Assembly (NCBI GenBank): GCA_003233545.1
Contig: QILZ01000248.1
Coordinates: forward strand, 1-10,419
Reading direction: 5' to 3'
Length of the DNA: 10,419 nt
DNA from: Spirochaetales bacterium
GTDB lineage: Bacteria > Spirochaetota > Spirochaetia > SZUA-6
Notes under the pieces: model-generated
Told to the model about the DNA's origin: nothing
Databases searched by the model: none
Seen by the model: the letters and a program-made list of their open reading frames with translations, nothing else
Shown: positions 1 to 6,899 of the stretch, piece by piece
How the letters are laid out: the number at the start of each line of letters is the position of its first letter
Position numbering within the stretch: position 1 is the stretch's first letter
Made by a program: the position numbers and the translations under genes

Positions 1-449
1 AGAAATTGATTTTCCGGTATTACACTGTTAACATCAGAGATACGTCCTTCGGATATATCCTGCTTTAATTTTAATACGATCCGTTCATTGATGTATATGG
101 GTGAATTAAGACGTATCGAAAGAGCTATTCCGTCGCCCGGCCTTGCCTCTAAGGTATGGGATTTTATTCCTTTTCTGTATTTTATTCTGGAGAAGAAGAT
201 ATCCCCGAAAGAATCGTATATTTCGAGATATTCCATGTGTATTCTGTTTCTCCTGAACATCTCGGCGAGAAGGTCGTGCGTTACCGGGCGCGGAGGTTTA
301 ATGCCCTTCAGTTCCAGAATAATGGCACCGGCTTCAAAGGGACCTATAAGCAGAGGGATAAGGTTCCCCGACTGATCATTTTTAAGGAGAACAACAGGCA
401 TTTCCGTTGTACTATCTATCATAAAGCCTTTTATCGATACTCTAATCAT
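1..449 (-). CDS. DUF151 / bifunctional nuclease (BFN domain) family protein, C-terminus cut by window edge
   Basis: This reading frame starts at an ATG at 449 on the minus strand and is open for 149 codons to the left edge, so the C-terminus is missing. Nearly all of the BFN (DUF151) domain is visible: IGPFEAGAIILEL at residues 35-47, RPVTHDLLAEM at 54-64, and ARPGDGIALSIRLNSPIYI at 102-120, the last two matching the family's RP-THDLL and RP-D-IALALR-P-IYV blocks. Plant members have been reported to have RNase/DNase activity. The bacterial role is not settled, so nuclease activity is family knowledge rather than something shown here. A strong Shine-Dalgarno GGGGGAG lies at 464-458, 8 nt before the start. 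It follows the small gene at 515-796 after a 65-nt gap holding its own TATAAT-type -10, so it may be co-transcribed or independent. The open plus-strand frames over it are shadows. Confidence 0.88.
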   Translation of the reverse strand, partial: MIRVSIKGFMIDSTTEMPVVLLKNDQSGNLIPLLIGPFEAGAIILELKGIKPPRPVTHDLLAEMFRRNRIHMEYLEIYDSFGDIFFSRIKYRKGIKSHTLEARPGDGIALSIRLNSPIYINERIVLKLKQDISEGRISDVNSVIPENQF

Positions 450-468
450 GCGGTTTACTCCCCCTTTT

Positions 469-499
469 ATTATACACCATCCAAAGGGAAACTCAGCAA
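469..499 (-). promoter_or_regulatory. Possible promoter for the DUF151 gene
   Basis: A perfect -10 hexamer TATAAT lies at 474-469 on the minus strand, in the context TGTATAATA. The best -35 match is TTGCTG at 499-494, with a long 19-nt spacer. The predicted start of transcription would fall close to or inside the Shine-Dalgarno, giving a very short leader, so confidence is low. The same TGTATAATA string precedes the neighbouring minus-strand gene. Confidence 0.3.
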
Positions 500-514
500 A
501 AAAATCAAAATATT

Positions 515-796
515 TCAGTCTTCTTCCATAACGGTAATTTCTTTACTTAAATTCCATTTAAGATAAGGAGTCAGAGCATTTATCTGTGCACTGTTTATGT
601 AATATATCCTGTTATCATACTTGATAAGTCCCCCGTCGAAAGTACAGTAGTGAAGCTTATAGTACACCCTTCCGAGGAAAACGGCACGGTCCCAATACCG
701 GCAGGTCTTAAGATGCGGAATACATCTTAAATGCCCGGCCTTTATTGCACCGTTATGTACTGAGTTTTTCAGTATTTCCTGCCATCTAAATTTCAT
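515..796 (-). CDS. Small hypothetical protein (93 aa), unrecognised
   Basis: I do not recognise this family. The frame runs from an ATG at 796 to TGA at 515 and encodes 93 residues, basic in the N-terminal half and rich in Tyr, Trp and Lys, with no membrane segment or signal peptide. A Cys/His-rich stretch, HLRCIPHLKTCRYW at residues 22-35, with further Cys and His around residue 50, could hold a metal, but no standard zinc motif is complete. A stop codon lies in frame shortly upstream of the ATG, so the start cannot move far. There is no clear Shine-Dalgarno. A TATAAT box at 822-817 lies in the divergent region shared with cheR. Codon use resembles its neighbours and no competing gene covers the interval, which supports it being real. 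It sits upstream of the DUF151 gene in the same orientation. Confidence 0.6.
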   Translation of the reverse strand: MKFRWQEILKNSVHNGAIKAGHLRCIPHLKTCRYWDRAVFLGRVYYKLHYCTFDGGLIKYDNRIYYINSAQINALTPYLKWNLSKEITVMEED

Positions 797-797
797 G

Positions 798-826
798 TTG
801 ACGCTGCATTAACGCTATTATACAAT
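798..826 (+). promoter_or_regulatory. Sigma70-type promoter for cheR-cheB
   Basis: TTGACG at 798-803 is separated by exactly 17 nt from TACAAT at 821-826; each hexamer matches the consensus at five of six positions. The transcript would start near 833, giving a leader of about 29 nt before cheR. A perfect TATAAT at 829-834 is an alternative -10 but has no good -35 at the right distance. Confidence 0.6.
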
Positions 827-835
827 GCTATAATA
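816..835. repeat. AT-rich inverted repeat in the cheR divergent promoter
   Basis: TATTATA (816-822), spacer CAATGC, then TATAATA (829-835) form a perfect 7-bp inverted repeat. Each arm is itself a -10-like box, so the symmetry may only reflect back-to-back promoters rather than a protein operator. Confidence 0.35.
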
Positions 836-846
836 CAATATATTAA
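817..846 (-). promoter_or_regulatory. Divergent promoter for the small gene at 515-796
   Basis: On the minus strand a perfect TATAAT lies at 822-817. A weak -35, TTAATA at 846-841, is 18 nt upstream. The start of transcription would be near 810, about 14 nt before the ATG. It overlaps the cheR promoter on the other strand, so the two units may compete for polymerase. Confidence 0.4.
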
Positions 847-861
847 AATAAAGAAAAAAAC

Positions 862-1677
862 ATGGAAAAATATTTAACCGATCAGGAATTCGGGAAATTC
901 AAGAACCTGATCTACAACGAAAGCGGGATACATTTCTCCAATTCCAACCGTACCATCTTAGAAAGCAGGTTAAAAGAGCGGCTTCGCAGACTTAATTTAT
1001 CCGATGTTATGCAGTATTACGGCATCATCTTAAAAGACAGGGAAGAATTGAAAATTCTTCTGGATTCGGTAACGACAAATTTAACCAGGTTCTTCAGGAA
1101 TATACCTCATTTTAAAACATTAGAGAACTATGTTATACCGGAAATACTTGCGTTTAAGAAGAAAGAGGGAAATAAAAATTTCAGGGTTTGGAGTGCCGGC
1201 TGTTCCACCGGAGAAGAACCGTATTCGATTGCCATGGTTTTAAAGGATAAATTGCCTCCCGGATTTACCATCGAGGTTACGGGTTCGGATTTAAGCCTAA
1301 CCTCGCTGATGACCGCGAAAGAAGGATACTACCCGGACAGCAGAATAAACGGGATACCCGGTAAATACCTGAATCGCTTCTTCGAAAGCAAAAGAGAGGG
1401 CTACCAGATTAAACAGGAAATAAAAGAGATGGTTAAATTCGACTACCATAACCTGAAATTCGACAGCTGGCTTATGAACCTCGATATTGTGTTCTGCAGA
1501 AATGTTATAATTTACTTCGATAAAACAGCACAGGAATCCGTTATTAACCGTTTCTGGAATGTCATGACAGGCCACTCATACCTTTTTATCGGACACTCCG
1601 AGTCGCTCTTCGGCATGAACACAAAGTTTGAATTTGTCAAAACCGACTGGGCGACAATATACAGGAAATTCGTATGA
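862..1677 (+). CDS. cheR: Chemotaxis protein methyltransferase CheR
   Basis: CheR transfers methyl groups from S-adenosylmethionine to glutamates of methyl-accepting chemotaxis receptors in the cytoplasm, opposing CheB. The 271-residue length is normal for the family. The N-terminal helical CheR domain covers about residues 5-60. The family block VTTNLTRFFRN at 70-80 is intact. The SAM-binding motif AGCSTGEEPYS is at 112-122, and CRNVIIYFD at 212-220 and the IGHSESL segment at 243-249 are typical of the catalytic domain. No TPR or receptor-tethering extension is seen. The ATG at 862 follows a sigma70-type promoter and an A-rich leader without a clear Shine-Dalgarno. It is followed after 15 nt by cheB, so the two form an operon. 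No cheA, cheW, cheY or receptor gene is in the window. Confidence 0.96.
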   Translation: MEKYLTDQEFGKFKNLIYNESGIHFSNSNRTILESRLKERLRRLNLSDVMQYYGIILKDREELKILLDSVTTNLTRFFRNIPHFKTLENYVIPEILAFKKKEGNKNFRVWSAGCSTGEEPYSIAMVLKDKLPPGFTIEVTGSDLSLTSLMTAKEGYYPDSRINGIPGKYLNRFFESKREGYQIKQEIKEMVKFDYHNLKFDSWLMNLDIVFCRNVIIYFDKTAQESVINRFWNVMTGHSYLFIGHSESLFGMNTKFEFVKTDWATIYRKFV

Positions 1678-1679
1678 TC

Positions 1680-1685
1680 AAGGAG
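1680..1685 (+). promoter_or_regulatory. Shine-Dalgarno that fixes the GTG start of cheB
   Basis: AAGGAG lies just after the cheR stop codon and 7 nt before the GTG at 1693. It decides the cheB start in the absence of an ATG and suits translation soon after cheR termination. Confidence 0.8.
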
Positions 1686-1692
1686 CAATAAA

Positions 1693-2781
1693 GTGCAGGA
1701 AACACGGATATCCGTTCTTATTGTCGATGATTCGGCGTTAATGAGAAATCTTACAGGTAAAATCTTCGATGATGTGCCTGATATAACTGTTGCCGGTACT
1801 GCAATGAACGGTATTTTTGCACTGCAGAAAATAGATCAGCTTAACCCCGATATTATAATTCTCGATCTCGAAATGCCCCGGATGAACGGTATTGAATTCT
1901 TAAAAGAGAGAAACAAGAGAGGAATAAAAATACCTGTAATCATCCTCTCATCCCTTGCCCGAAAAGGGGCAAAGATCACAATAGAGGCCCTGGAACTCGG
2001 GGCATCTGATTTTGTGCTGAAACCATCCGGAACCGTCTCCCATGATATCCACAAAACCAAAGATCAGCTCGTTGAACTTATACGGATTTATGGAACCAGG
2101 TATAAAATAAAAAAAGAATCGGAAAGCATATCTACTGAAAAAGCAGGTGTACTTGATAAAAAACAGGCAGCTGTATTTAAAGAAATCCGGGCACAGCGGC
2201 CATCCTTTCCCATTGAAATCGTTGCAATCGGAATTTCCACGGGAGGTCCTAATGCACTGAGACATATGCTTCCCCATCTCGATCCTTTACTTCCGGTTCC
2301 GGTTTTAATAGTCCAGCATATGCCTCCCGGCTTTACCAGTGAATTTGCGGCAAACCTTAACAAAATCTGTCCGCTTAAAGTAAAGGAAGCGGAAGAAGGC
2401 GATCCTGTTGTCAGGGGATCCGTTCTCATAGCCCCCGGGGATTATCATATGGAAATTATTCCGAAAGCAGATACCAACAGAATTCACTTATCCGATGCAC
2501 CGCCGGCTAACGGACACCGCCCGTCCGCCGGTGTGCTTTTCACGTCCGTTGCAAAGGTATATGCCAGGAGAAGCCTTGCCGTTATTATGACCGGAATGGG
2601 CAAAGACGGAGCACGGGAAATCGGTATAATTTACAGCATGGGAGGTATAACCGTTGCACAGGATAAAGAATCCTCCATTGTTTTCGGAATGCCGAGGGTT
2701 GCAATCGAAAACAATGTCATCAGCCATATAGTGCCCTTAAATAAAATGGCGGAAACAATTAACAGGCTGATTTTAAGATAA
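1693..2781 (+). CDS. cheB: Chemotaxis response regulator methylesterase/deamidase CheB
   Basis: CheB removes methyl groups from chemoreceptor glutamates and can deamidate glutamines; its activity is normally raised by phosphorylation from CheA. The 362-residue protein has an N-terminal receiver domain (about 6-130) with acidic pocket D12/D13, phospho-acceptor D58 in LDLEMPRMNG, and K110 in VLKPSG. A charged linker (about 135-170) follows, then the methylesterase domain with the expected Ser-His-Asp triad: S182 in GISTGG, H209 in VQHMPPGF and D305 in GMGKDGA. All key residues are present, so it should be active. The start is GTG with a strong Shine-Dalgarno. It lies 15 nt downstream of cheR. 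Its TAA ends 4 bp from the stop of the convergent RseC-type gene, and I see no terminator hairpin between them. Confidence 0.97.
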   Translation: MQETRISVLIVDDSALMRNLTGKIFDDVPDITVAGTAMNGIFALQKIDQLNPDIIILDLEMPRMNGIEFLKERNKRGIKIPVIILSSLARKGAKITIEALELGASDFVLKPSGTVSHDIHKTKDQLVELIRIYGTRYKIKKESESISTEKAGVLDKKQAAVFKEIRAQRPSFPIEIVAIGISTGGPNALRHMLPHLDPLLPVPVLIVQHMPPGFTSEFAANLNKICPLKVKEAEEGDPVVRGSVLIAPGDYHMEIIPKADTNRIHLSDAPPANGHRPSAGVLFTSVAKVYARRSLAVIMTGMGKDGAREIGIIYSMGGITVAQDKESSIVFGMPRVAIENNVISHIVPLNKMAETINRLILR

Positions 2782-2785
2782 GGGA

Positions 2786-3241
2786 TCACTGCCGGTTTTT
2801 TGCCATCAGTTCGGCGTAATACTCATTCGGATCAGGTTTGTTTAAGACTCTCGTAATCTCCGGCAGATCAGAGTCCTTTCTGATACGTCCGTATATAAAA
2901 TTTATAACAAACCCGATGGCAATTCCACTGATACCGGACAAAATCTGAATGGCTTCAATTTTCGTTCCGACGATATATATGGCAAAATAGTAGAATATGA
3001 AAAACATGATAATAGGCATGATGAATACCATGAAACCGGCAAAAATAGATTTACCCGGTGACAGATAAATCTCCACGAAATCACCCGTTGAAATCTGTAA
3101 GTCTTCAGGGTTTCTCACTTTAAGTTTCTTCCCCCCCTCACTTTGTTCACATGCATTACACGAAGAACAGTAAGGATTGTCCGAACAGAGTATTGTAATT
3201 ACATCATCCTCTATAGAGTCGACTATTCCTTTTTCAGTCAT
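2786..3241 (-). CDS. RseC/MucC (SoxR-reducing) family membrane protein
   Basis: This 151-residue protein has the layout of the RseC/MucC family: a short cytoplasmic N-terminal domain with a cysteine cluster (C19, C25, C28, C31, spaced C-x5-C-x2-C-x2-C), a small beta-like segment ending in a GDFVEIYLSPG turn near 53-63, then two membrane helices at about 66-91 and 96-117, and a polar C-terminal tail. Relatives include RseC, linked to SoxR reduction and sigma-E signalling in enterobacteria, and members next to Rnf electron-transport genes. None of those partners is visible here, so the role is open; the cysteines suggest an iron-sulfur or redox function. The ATG at 3241 overlaps the end of the upstream YmdB-family gene by 8 nt, with a GGGAGG ribosome site inside that gene, implying translational coupling. 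Confidence 0.8.
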   Translation of the reverse strand: MTEKGIVDSIEDDVITILCSDNPYCSSCNACEQSEGGKKLKVRNPEDLQISTGDFVEIYLSPGKSIFAGFMVFIMPIIMFFIFYYFAIYIVGTKIEAIQILSGISGIAIGFVINFIYGRIRKDSDLPEITRVLNKPDPNEYYAELMAKNRQ

Positions 3242-4040
3242 TGTTATCCTCCCTGTATTCGATTCTTAATCGTTTAATCGATGAAGCTTTCCCATTCTCC
3301 TTAATATCTACAATAACACCCTGGAGTTCGACATCACCCCATGTATCCTTTGAATATTCATGAACCTGTGTTATTAACTTTCTTATTTCTATTTCGGAAT
3401 CCAGGCCGCCTACGGAATTTATACTTCCGGTTCTCCCGGCATCGGTAATTACCGCTGTTCCTCCGGGCATAACCCTCTCATCGGCTGTTAATGCTCGCAT
3501 ATGGGTTCCTATAATGGCAGAGACCTTACCGTCCAGAAAATAGAAAAGGGTACTCTTTTCTGCAGTTGTAGCCGCATGGAAATCGATGAGGATAAGCTGT
3601 GTCTTTTTAAGGATATGCCCGATTAATTCGGGAAGGAACAGCAGCGGATTTTCAAGATGTACCCTGCCGAATCCTGAAATTCCAAGTACATTTATCACGG
3701 CAATACTTTTTCCTTCCTTCTCATAGACCTTCCAGCCGTACCCGGGATCATCACGCGGATAGTTTACCGGCCGCAGGATATACGGAGCCTTTGTAATATG
3801 GGATACCATATCTTTTTTATAGTAAATTCTTTCACCGGAAGTGATTACATCGATACCCAGCTTGTGAAGGTATATGGAATGATTTTTCCCCAATCCAAAG
3901 CCGCCCGTAGCTCCTTCGCCGTCTGCCACTACAAAATCTATATTATGTTCTTCCTTTAAGCGGGGAAGCATATTCTTTACACAGAAAACACCGGCTTTCC
4001 CCACTATCTCACCTATAAAGAGAACTCTAAGATCACTCAA
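3234..4040 (-). CDS. YmdB-family (TIGR00282) metallophosphoesterase homologue, probably inactive
   Basis: The 268-residue length, the order of blocks and near-identity at several sites place this in the TIGR00282/YmdB family, whose active members are dinuclear-metal phosphodiesterases hydrolysing 2',3'-cyclic nucleotides. Recognisable blocks are FIGEIVGKAG (8-17), DGEGATGGFG (40-49), TSGERIYYKK (67-76), IDFHAATTAEK (152-162) and GTHMRALTADER (178-189). Several metal or catalytic positions are changed: the usual D of GDIVG is E11, the N of NGEN is G43, the N-H of GNH is E70-R71, and the second H of GTHTH is R182. E42, H155 and H180 remain. The fold is probably kept while catalysis is lost or altered. 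The start is TTG at 4040 with AAGGAG 9 nt upstream, matching where family members begin. It lies 79 bp after pelG, behind its own promoter-like sequence, and overlaps the RseC-type gene. Confidence 0.88.
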   Translation of the reverse strand: MSDLRVLFIGEIVGKAGVFCVKNMLPRLKEEHNIDFVVADGEGATGGFGLGKNHSIYLHKLGIDVITSGERIYYKKDMVSHITKAPYILRPVNYPRDDPGYGWKVYEKEGKSIAVINVLGISGFGRVHLENPLLFLPELIGHILKKTQLILIDFHAATTAEKSTLFYFLDGKVSAIIGTHMRALTADERVMPGGTAVITDAGRTGSINSVGGLDSEIEIRKLITQVHEYSKDTWGDVELQGVIVDIKENGKASSIKRLRIEYREDNND

Positions 4041-4049
4041 ATTATAAAA

Positions 4050-4055
4050 CTCCTT
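4050..4055 (-). promoter_or_regulatory. Shine-Dalgarno supporting the TTG start of the YmdB-family gene
   Basis: AAGGAG at 4055-4050 on the minus strand stands 9 nt before the TTG at 4040. The encoded N-terminus then aligns with the usual family start, with the first strand leading to the G-E-I-V-G-K motif, so the TTG is preferred. Confidence 0.75.
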
Positions 4056-4070
4056 AAACCTTCGGTATAA

Positions 4071-4099
4071 AATATAACGATATCGGTAATAAATGTAAA
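4071..4099 (-). promoter_or_regulatory. Promoter between pelG and the YmdB-family gene
   Basis: TTTACA at 4099-4094 and TATATT at 4076-4071 each match the sigma70 consensus at five of six positions and are separated by exactly 17 nt. Transcription would start near 4064, leaving a leader of about 24 nt that contains the AAGGAG site. No hairpin terminator is evident for the pel genes in this gap, so read-through from pelG is also possible. Confidence 0.55.
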
Positions 4100-4119
4100 A
4101 TATTTCAGAATAAGTTTAA

Positions 4120-5499
4120 TTACGCACTCTGCCTTGCATAGAGATCACGGTCAGCATAGCGTGCAGACCGCAAAAGGAGAACAGTTGCAAAAACAGATGC
4201 GGCTATGCCTCCGAACAGATAGCTGACGCCAAGGAGATTATATGACTTTGTAAAGGCAATAAGAAGAGAAAGGATAAGATTAACACCGAAAAACACAATA
4301 CTAGAAAAGAATGCATACCTGTATAGTTCCAGGTAGAACAGGTAAATAAGAAGAGTAAGAAGCATAAAATGAAAAAATACACCGCCCAATACTATCCGGA
4401 GAGTGGAAACGGAAAGCAAACCATGGAAAAACAGACCGGATATCTCTCCCGAAAGAAGTATAAAAGCAAAGGTAAGAATTCCCTGAAACAAACCCTGTTC
4501 CCGCAGCCCGTTTTTTATTGAATTGACCATTGCATACTTCTTTGACTGTATATAACTGTACATATCGTTATTAAGACCGCGCAGGAATTCTTTAAGATGT
4601 ATGTAAAAGTCGATTTCCGTTACTATAACATAGTAGATCATACCCGGAATAATAGTCAGATTTGCAATATAGACCGGTATATCGTAATAATCGAATAATT
4701 TAAAAAATGTTCCCGGAATCCCGGTCCCCAAAAAAGCCCGGAACACCACTTTGTCCACCCACATTCCCCAGTAGTACAGGATACCAGACAACAGAAGATA
4801 CTTAAAGCGGCCTATGTAACTGATAAAATCCCGGAATATTAATCTTCCCGGTTTATACTCCTTAAATACAAGCAGAAAGAGAGATACTACGATAAAAAGC
4901 TGGCCGAATGTATAACCGAGCAGGGCGCCGCCGGTATAAAAATTATGCCCCAACAGCTTGACAGCGGCAAAGGAGAGCACCATCCCTATGAGGTACAGCA
5001 TAAAAATAGCCATAAACCGCTTTAAAAGGGATATAAAAATCATCAGGAGCCATGTCAGGTTAATCAGGATAAATAAAATAATTACAGATACTTTATAGAT
5101 AAAATAATAGGGCATATAGCTTATTTTCAGATTTACAACGGCTATAATACCAATTATAAGGGCAATCACAGTTACTATAAGAGAGAAAGAGACAAGTGCG
5201 GAACCTGCATCCTGATTTTTATCTTCATATATCAGGTCTGCAACGTAACGTGTAAATATATAGTGGCTGCCGCCGAAAAAAATCAATGAAAAAGCATAAC
5301 TGTATACTATTGCAGCCGTGAAAAGTTTATGATACTGAGCAAGTTCGCTTTCGGCAAACTTTCCTATAAAGAATATTCCCAGAATAGTCAGTATCCACGG
5401 ACCCGCTACAACCATACTCCCTGCCAGTACAACCTTAAAAAAGGAACCGATACCGCCTTTCTTAAGGACTCTCTGGAGTTCGAAACCTATTCCTGCCAT
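4120..5499 (-). CDS. pelG: Pel exopolysaccharide transporter PelG
   Basis: PelG is the inner-membrane flippase-like (MATE/Wzx-type) protein of the Pel system, thought to move the growing polymer across the inner membrane together with PelD, PelE and PelF. The 459-residue length matches the family (about 456 in Pseudomonas aeruginosa). The N-terminus MAGIGFELQRVL, followed by a glycine-rich turn and the SMVVAGPWILTILG helix, is characteristic. I count about twelve hydrophobic segments: roughly 24-47, 58-76, 100-122, 131-158, 162-183, 190-212, 233-248, 276-297, 340-357, 368-392, 396-416 and 423-443, with a long polar stretch at about 298-336. The ATG at 5499 lies 13 nt inside the end of pelF and has an AAGGGAAAG ribosome site at 5509-5501, so translation is coupled to pelF. 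It is the last pel gene of the block. Confidence 0.93.
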   Translation of the reverse strand: MAGIGFELQRVLKKGGIGSFFKVVLAGSMVVAGPWILTILGIFFIGKFAESELAQYHKLFTAAIVYSYAFSLIFFGGSHYIFTRYVADLIYEDKNQDAGSALVSFSLIVTVIALIIGIIAVVNLKISYMPYYFIYKVSVIILFILINLTWLLMIFISLLKRFMAIFMLYLIGMVLSFAAVKLLGHNFYTGGALLGYTFGQLFIVVSLFLLVFKEYKPGRLIFRDFISYIGRFKYLLLSGILYYWGMWVDKVVFRAFLGTGIPGTFFKLFDYYDIPVYIANLTIIPGMIYYVIVTEIDFYIHLKEFLRGLNNDMYSYIQSKKYAMVNSIKNGLREQGLFQGILTFAFILLSGEISGLFFHGLLSVSTLRIVLGGVFFHFMLLTLLIYLFYLELYRYAFFSSIVFFGVNLILSLLIAFTKSYNLLGVSYLFGGIAASVFATVLLLRSARYADRDLYARQSA

Positions 5500-6899
5500 T
5501 CTTTCCCTTCGATCAAATTCTGATAAATCCTGTGATACCGGTTAAAAACTTCCCGCCTGTCGTAGAACTGCAGTACCTTTTCTTTGTTTTTTTCCACTAT
5601 AACTTTCATTATTTCGGGATTTTCATAGATATACTCCACACCTTCCGCTAATTTCTCGGGATCTTTGGAAGGAGAAAGGAACCTCTCGTCATAGTCGAGA
5701 AGCTCGGGCACATTTCCCACTTTTGTAGCAACAGCAGGTACCCCGGCGCAAAAACCTTCCAGCAGTACCAGAGGCTGCGCTTCCCGGATACTTGTTAAAA
5801 GCAGAACATCGAGAAAGGCATAGTACTCCCTGACATCCTGCCTCCCTGTAAAGTGAAATTTGCCGGCAAGGTGGAAGCTGTTTACAAGTAGTTTACAGTC
5901 CTCGTAATAGCCGGGGTCTTCATCGGTGGGCCCGATACAGTAGAATTGCACTTCGGGGATTTTACCTGATACTATTTTGGACATGGCAATAAATGTTTTA
6001 ATATCCTTTATCGGAACAACCCTTCCCACAAGACCTACGTGAAAGCCCGGCCGCTTTTCTCTTTTTACTGCTAAAAACCTTACTACGTCTATTCCATTCG
6101 GTATAACAAGTGTCTTATCTTCATCGGCACCAAACTCGATCTGCATTCTCCTGTTATATTCGAACAGACTTATCACCAAATCGGCATATCTGTAACTTAG
6201 TTTGCTTAAAGCGGAATATATCTTAATCCACATATCCCGCTGATAACCCTTTATTAAACTTGTACGTCTTATCTCTATTTCTCTCTCTTTATGATACAAC
6301 CCATGTTCCGTTAAAAGATATGGTTTCCCTTTTTTTATTTTTGCAATTAATGCGGCAAGCCCTGCATAACCTGTTGATACGGCATGGTACAGGTCAGCTT
6401 CCGGAGGTTTAAAACCCATAATGGTGAACATCATATCATGTGTGGATTTCCATGCCCAATAATAGTCGGAAAAGGGATAAACCGGGTTTCTCTTTTGATT
6501 GCTCCCGGTAATCAGTTCCCACCCCTCTTTTCTCTTAACAGCATCATGGTAAAGAAAATATCCTTCGGGAATAGAGTTTACTACCGGATCGATATCGGGA
6601 GTACTTCCCAGCTCAAAGAGTTTGTGCATTTCATTTATTTTCTTAAAAAGCTCCTTTTTATTAAATCCTCCTTTTTTTAAATCCTTTAACCTATCTGAAA
6701 TTACCACATCGGCATGTTCCCTGACATTTTCAGGAAATGTATAATGAACCGGCTGATTTTTCTTCGGAGAAATTGTATACAGGATAAAATCCGCCTCCGG
6801 AATCCCCTGAATAAGCTGCTGAACCCATGAGGAGACCCCTCCCGTTACATACGGGTAGGAACCCTCCAGTACAAGACATACACGTATTTTTTTCCTCAT
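5487..6899 (-). CDS. pelF: Pel polysaccharide glycosyltransferase PelF (GT4 family)
   Basis: PelF is the cytosolic GT4 glycosyltransferase that polymerises the Pel chain from nucleotide-sugar donors (UDP-linked amino sugars in studied systems). The N-terminal DUF3492-type domain starts with the family hallmark EGSYPYVTGGVSSWV (12-26) and includes HAVSTGYAG (172-180) and TEHG (197-200). The C-terminal Rossmann-like domain begins near residue 287 with VGLVGRVVPIKD and holds the GT4 EX7E motif as E373...E381 in EAQPLVLLEG. All expected motifs are intact at 470 residues, slightly shorter than the Pseudomonas protein (about 507). Its ATG overlaps the stop of the PelE-like gene as TGATG, and its end overlaps pelG by 13 nt, so these genes are translated as a coupled set. 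Confidence 0.96.
   Translation of the reverse strand: MRKKIRVCLVLEGSYPYVTGGVSSWVQQLIQGIPEADFILYTISPKKNQPVHYTFPENVREHADVVISDRLKDLKKGGFNKKELFKKINEMHKLFELGSTPDIDPVVNSIPEGYFLYHDAVKRKEGWELITGSNQKRNPVYPFSDYYWAWKSTHDMMFTIMGFKPPEADLYHAVSTGYAGLAALIAKIKKGKPYLLTEHGLYHKEREIEIRRTSLIKGYQRDMWIKIYSALSKLSYRYADLVISLFEYNRRMQIEFGADEDKTLVIPNGIDVVRFLAVKREKRPGFHVGLVGRVVPIKDIKTFIAMSKIVSGKIPEVQFYCIGPTDEDPGYYEDCKLLVNSFHLAGKFHFTGRQDVREYYAFLDVLLLTSIREAQPLVLLEGFCAGVPAVATKVGNVPELLDYDERFLSPSKDPEKLAEGVEYIYENPEIMKVIVEKNKEKVLQFYDRREVFNRYHRIYQNLIEGKEWQE

Noticed and set aside
88..566. Two open plus-strand frames (88-375 and 156-566)
   Set aside because: They lie opposite the DUF151 gene, whose family motifs are unmistakable, and their translations have no recognisable motif or ribosome site.
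786..809. Eight-codon minus-strand upstream frame overlapping the start of the small gene
   Set aside because: It has no Shine-Dalgarno and is short enough to be chance; a regulatory leader peptide cannot be supported.
2786..2815. Possible terminator at the cheB/RseC junction (GCCGG with T-run)
   Set aside because: The bases do not form a stem of more than about 4 bp before the T-run, so it does not qualify as an intrinsic terminator.
4078..4085. Palindrome CGATATCG in the pelG-ymdB gap
   Set aside because: Eight bases, not extended on either side; it falls in a promoter spacer but is too short to call an operator, and it is not followed by a T-run that would make it a terminator.
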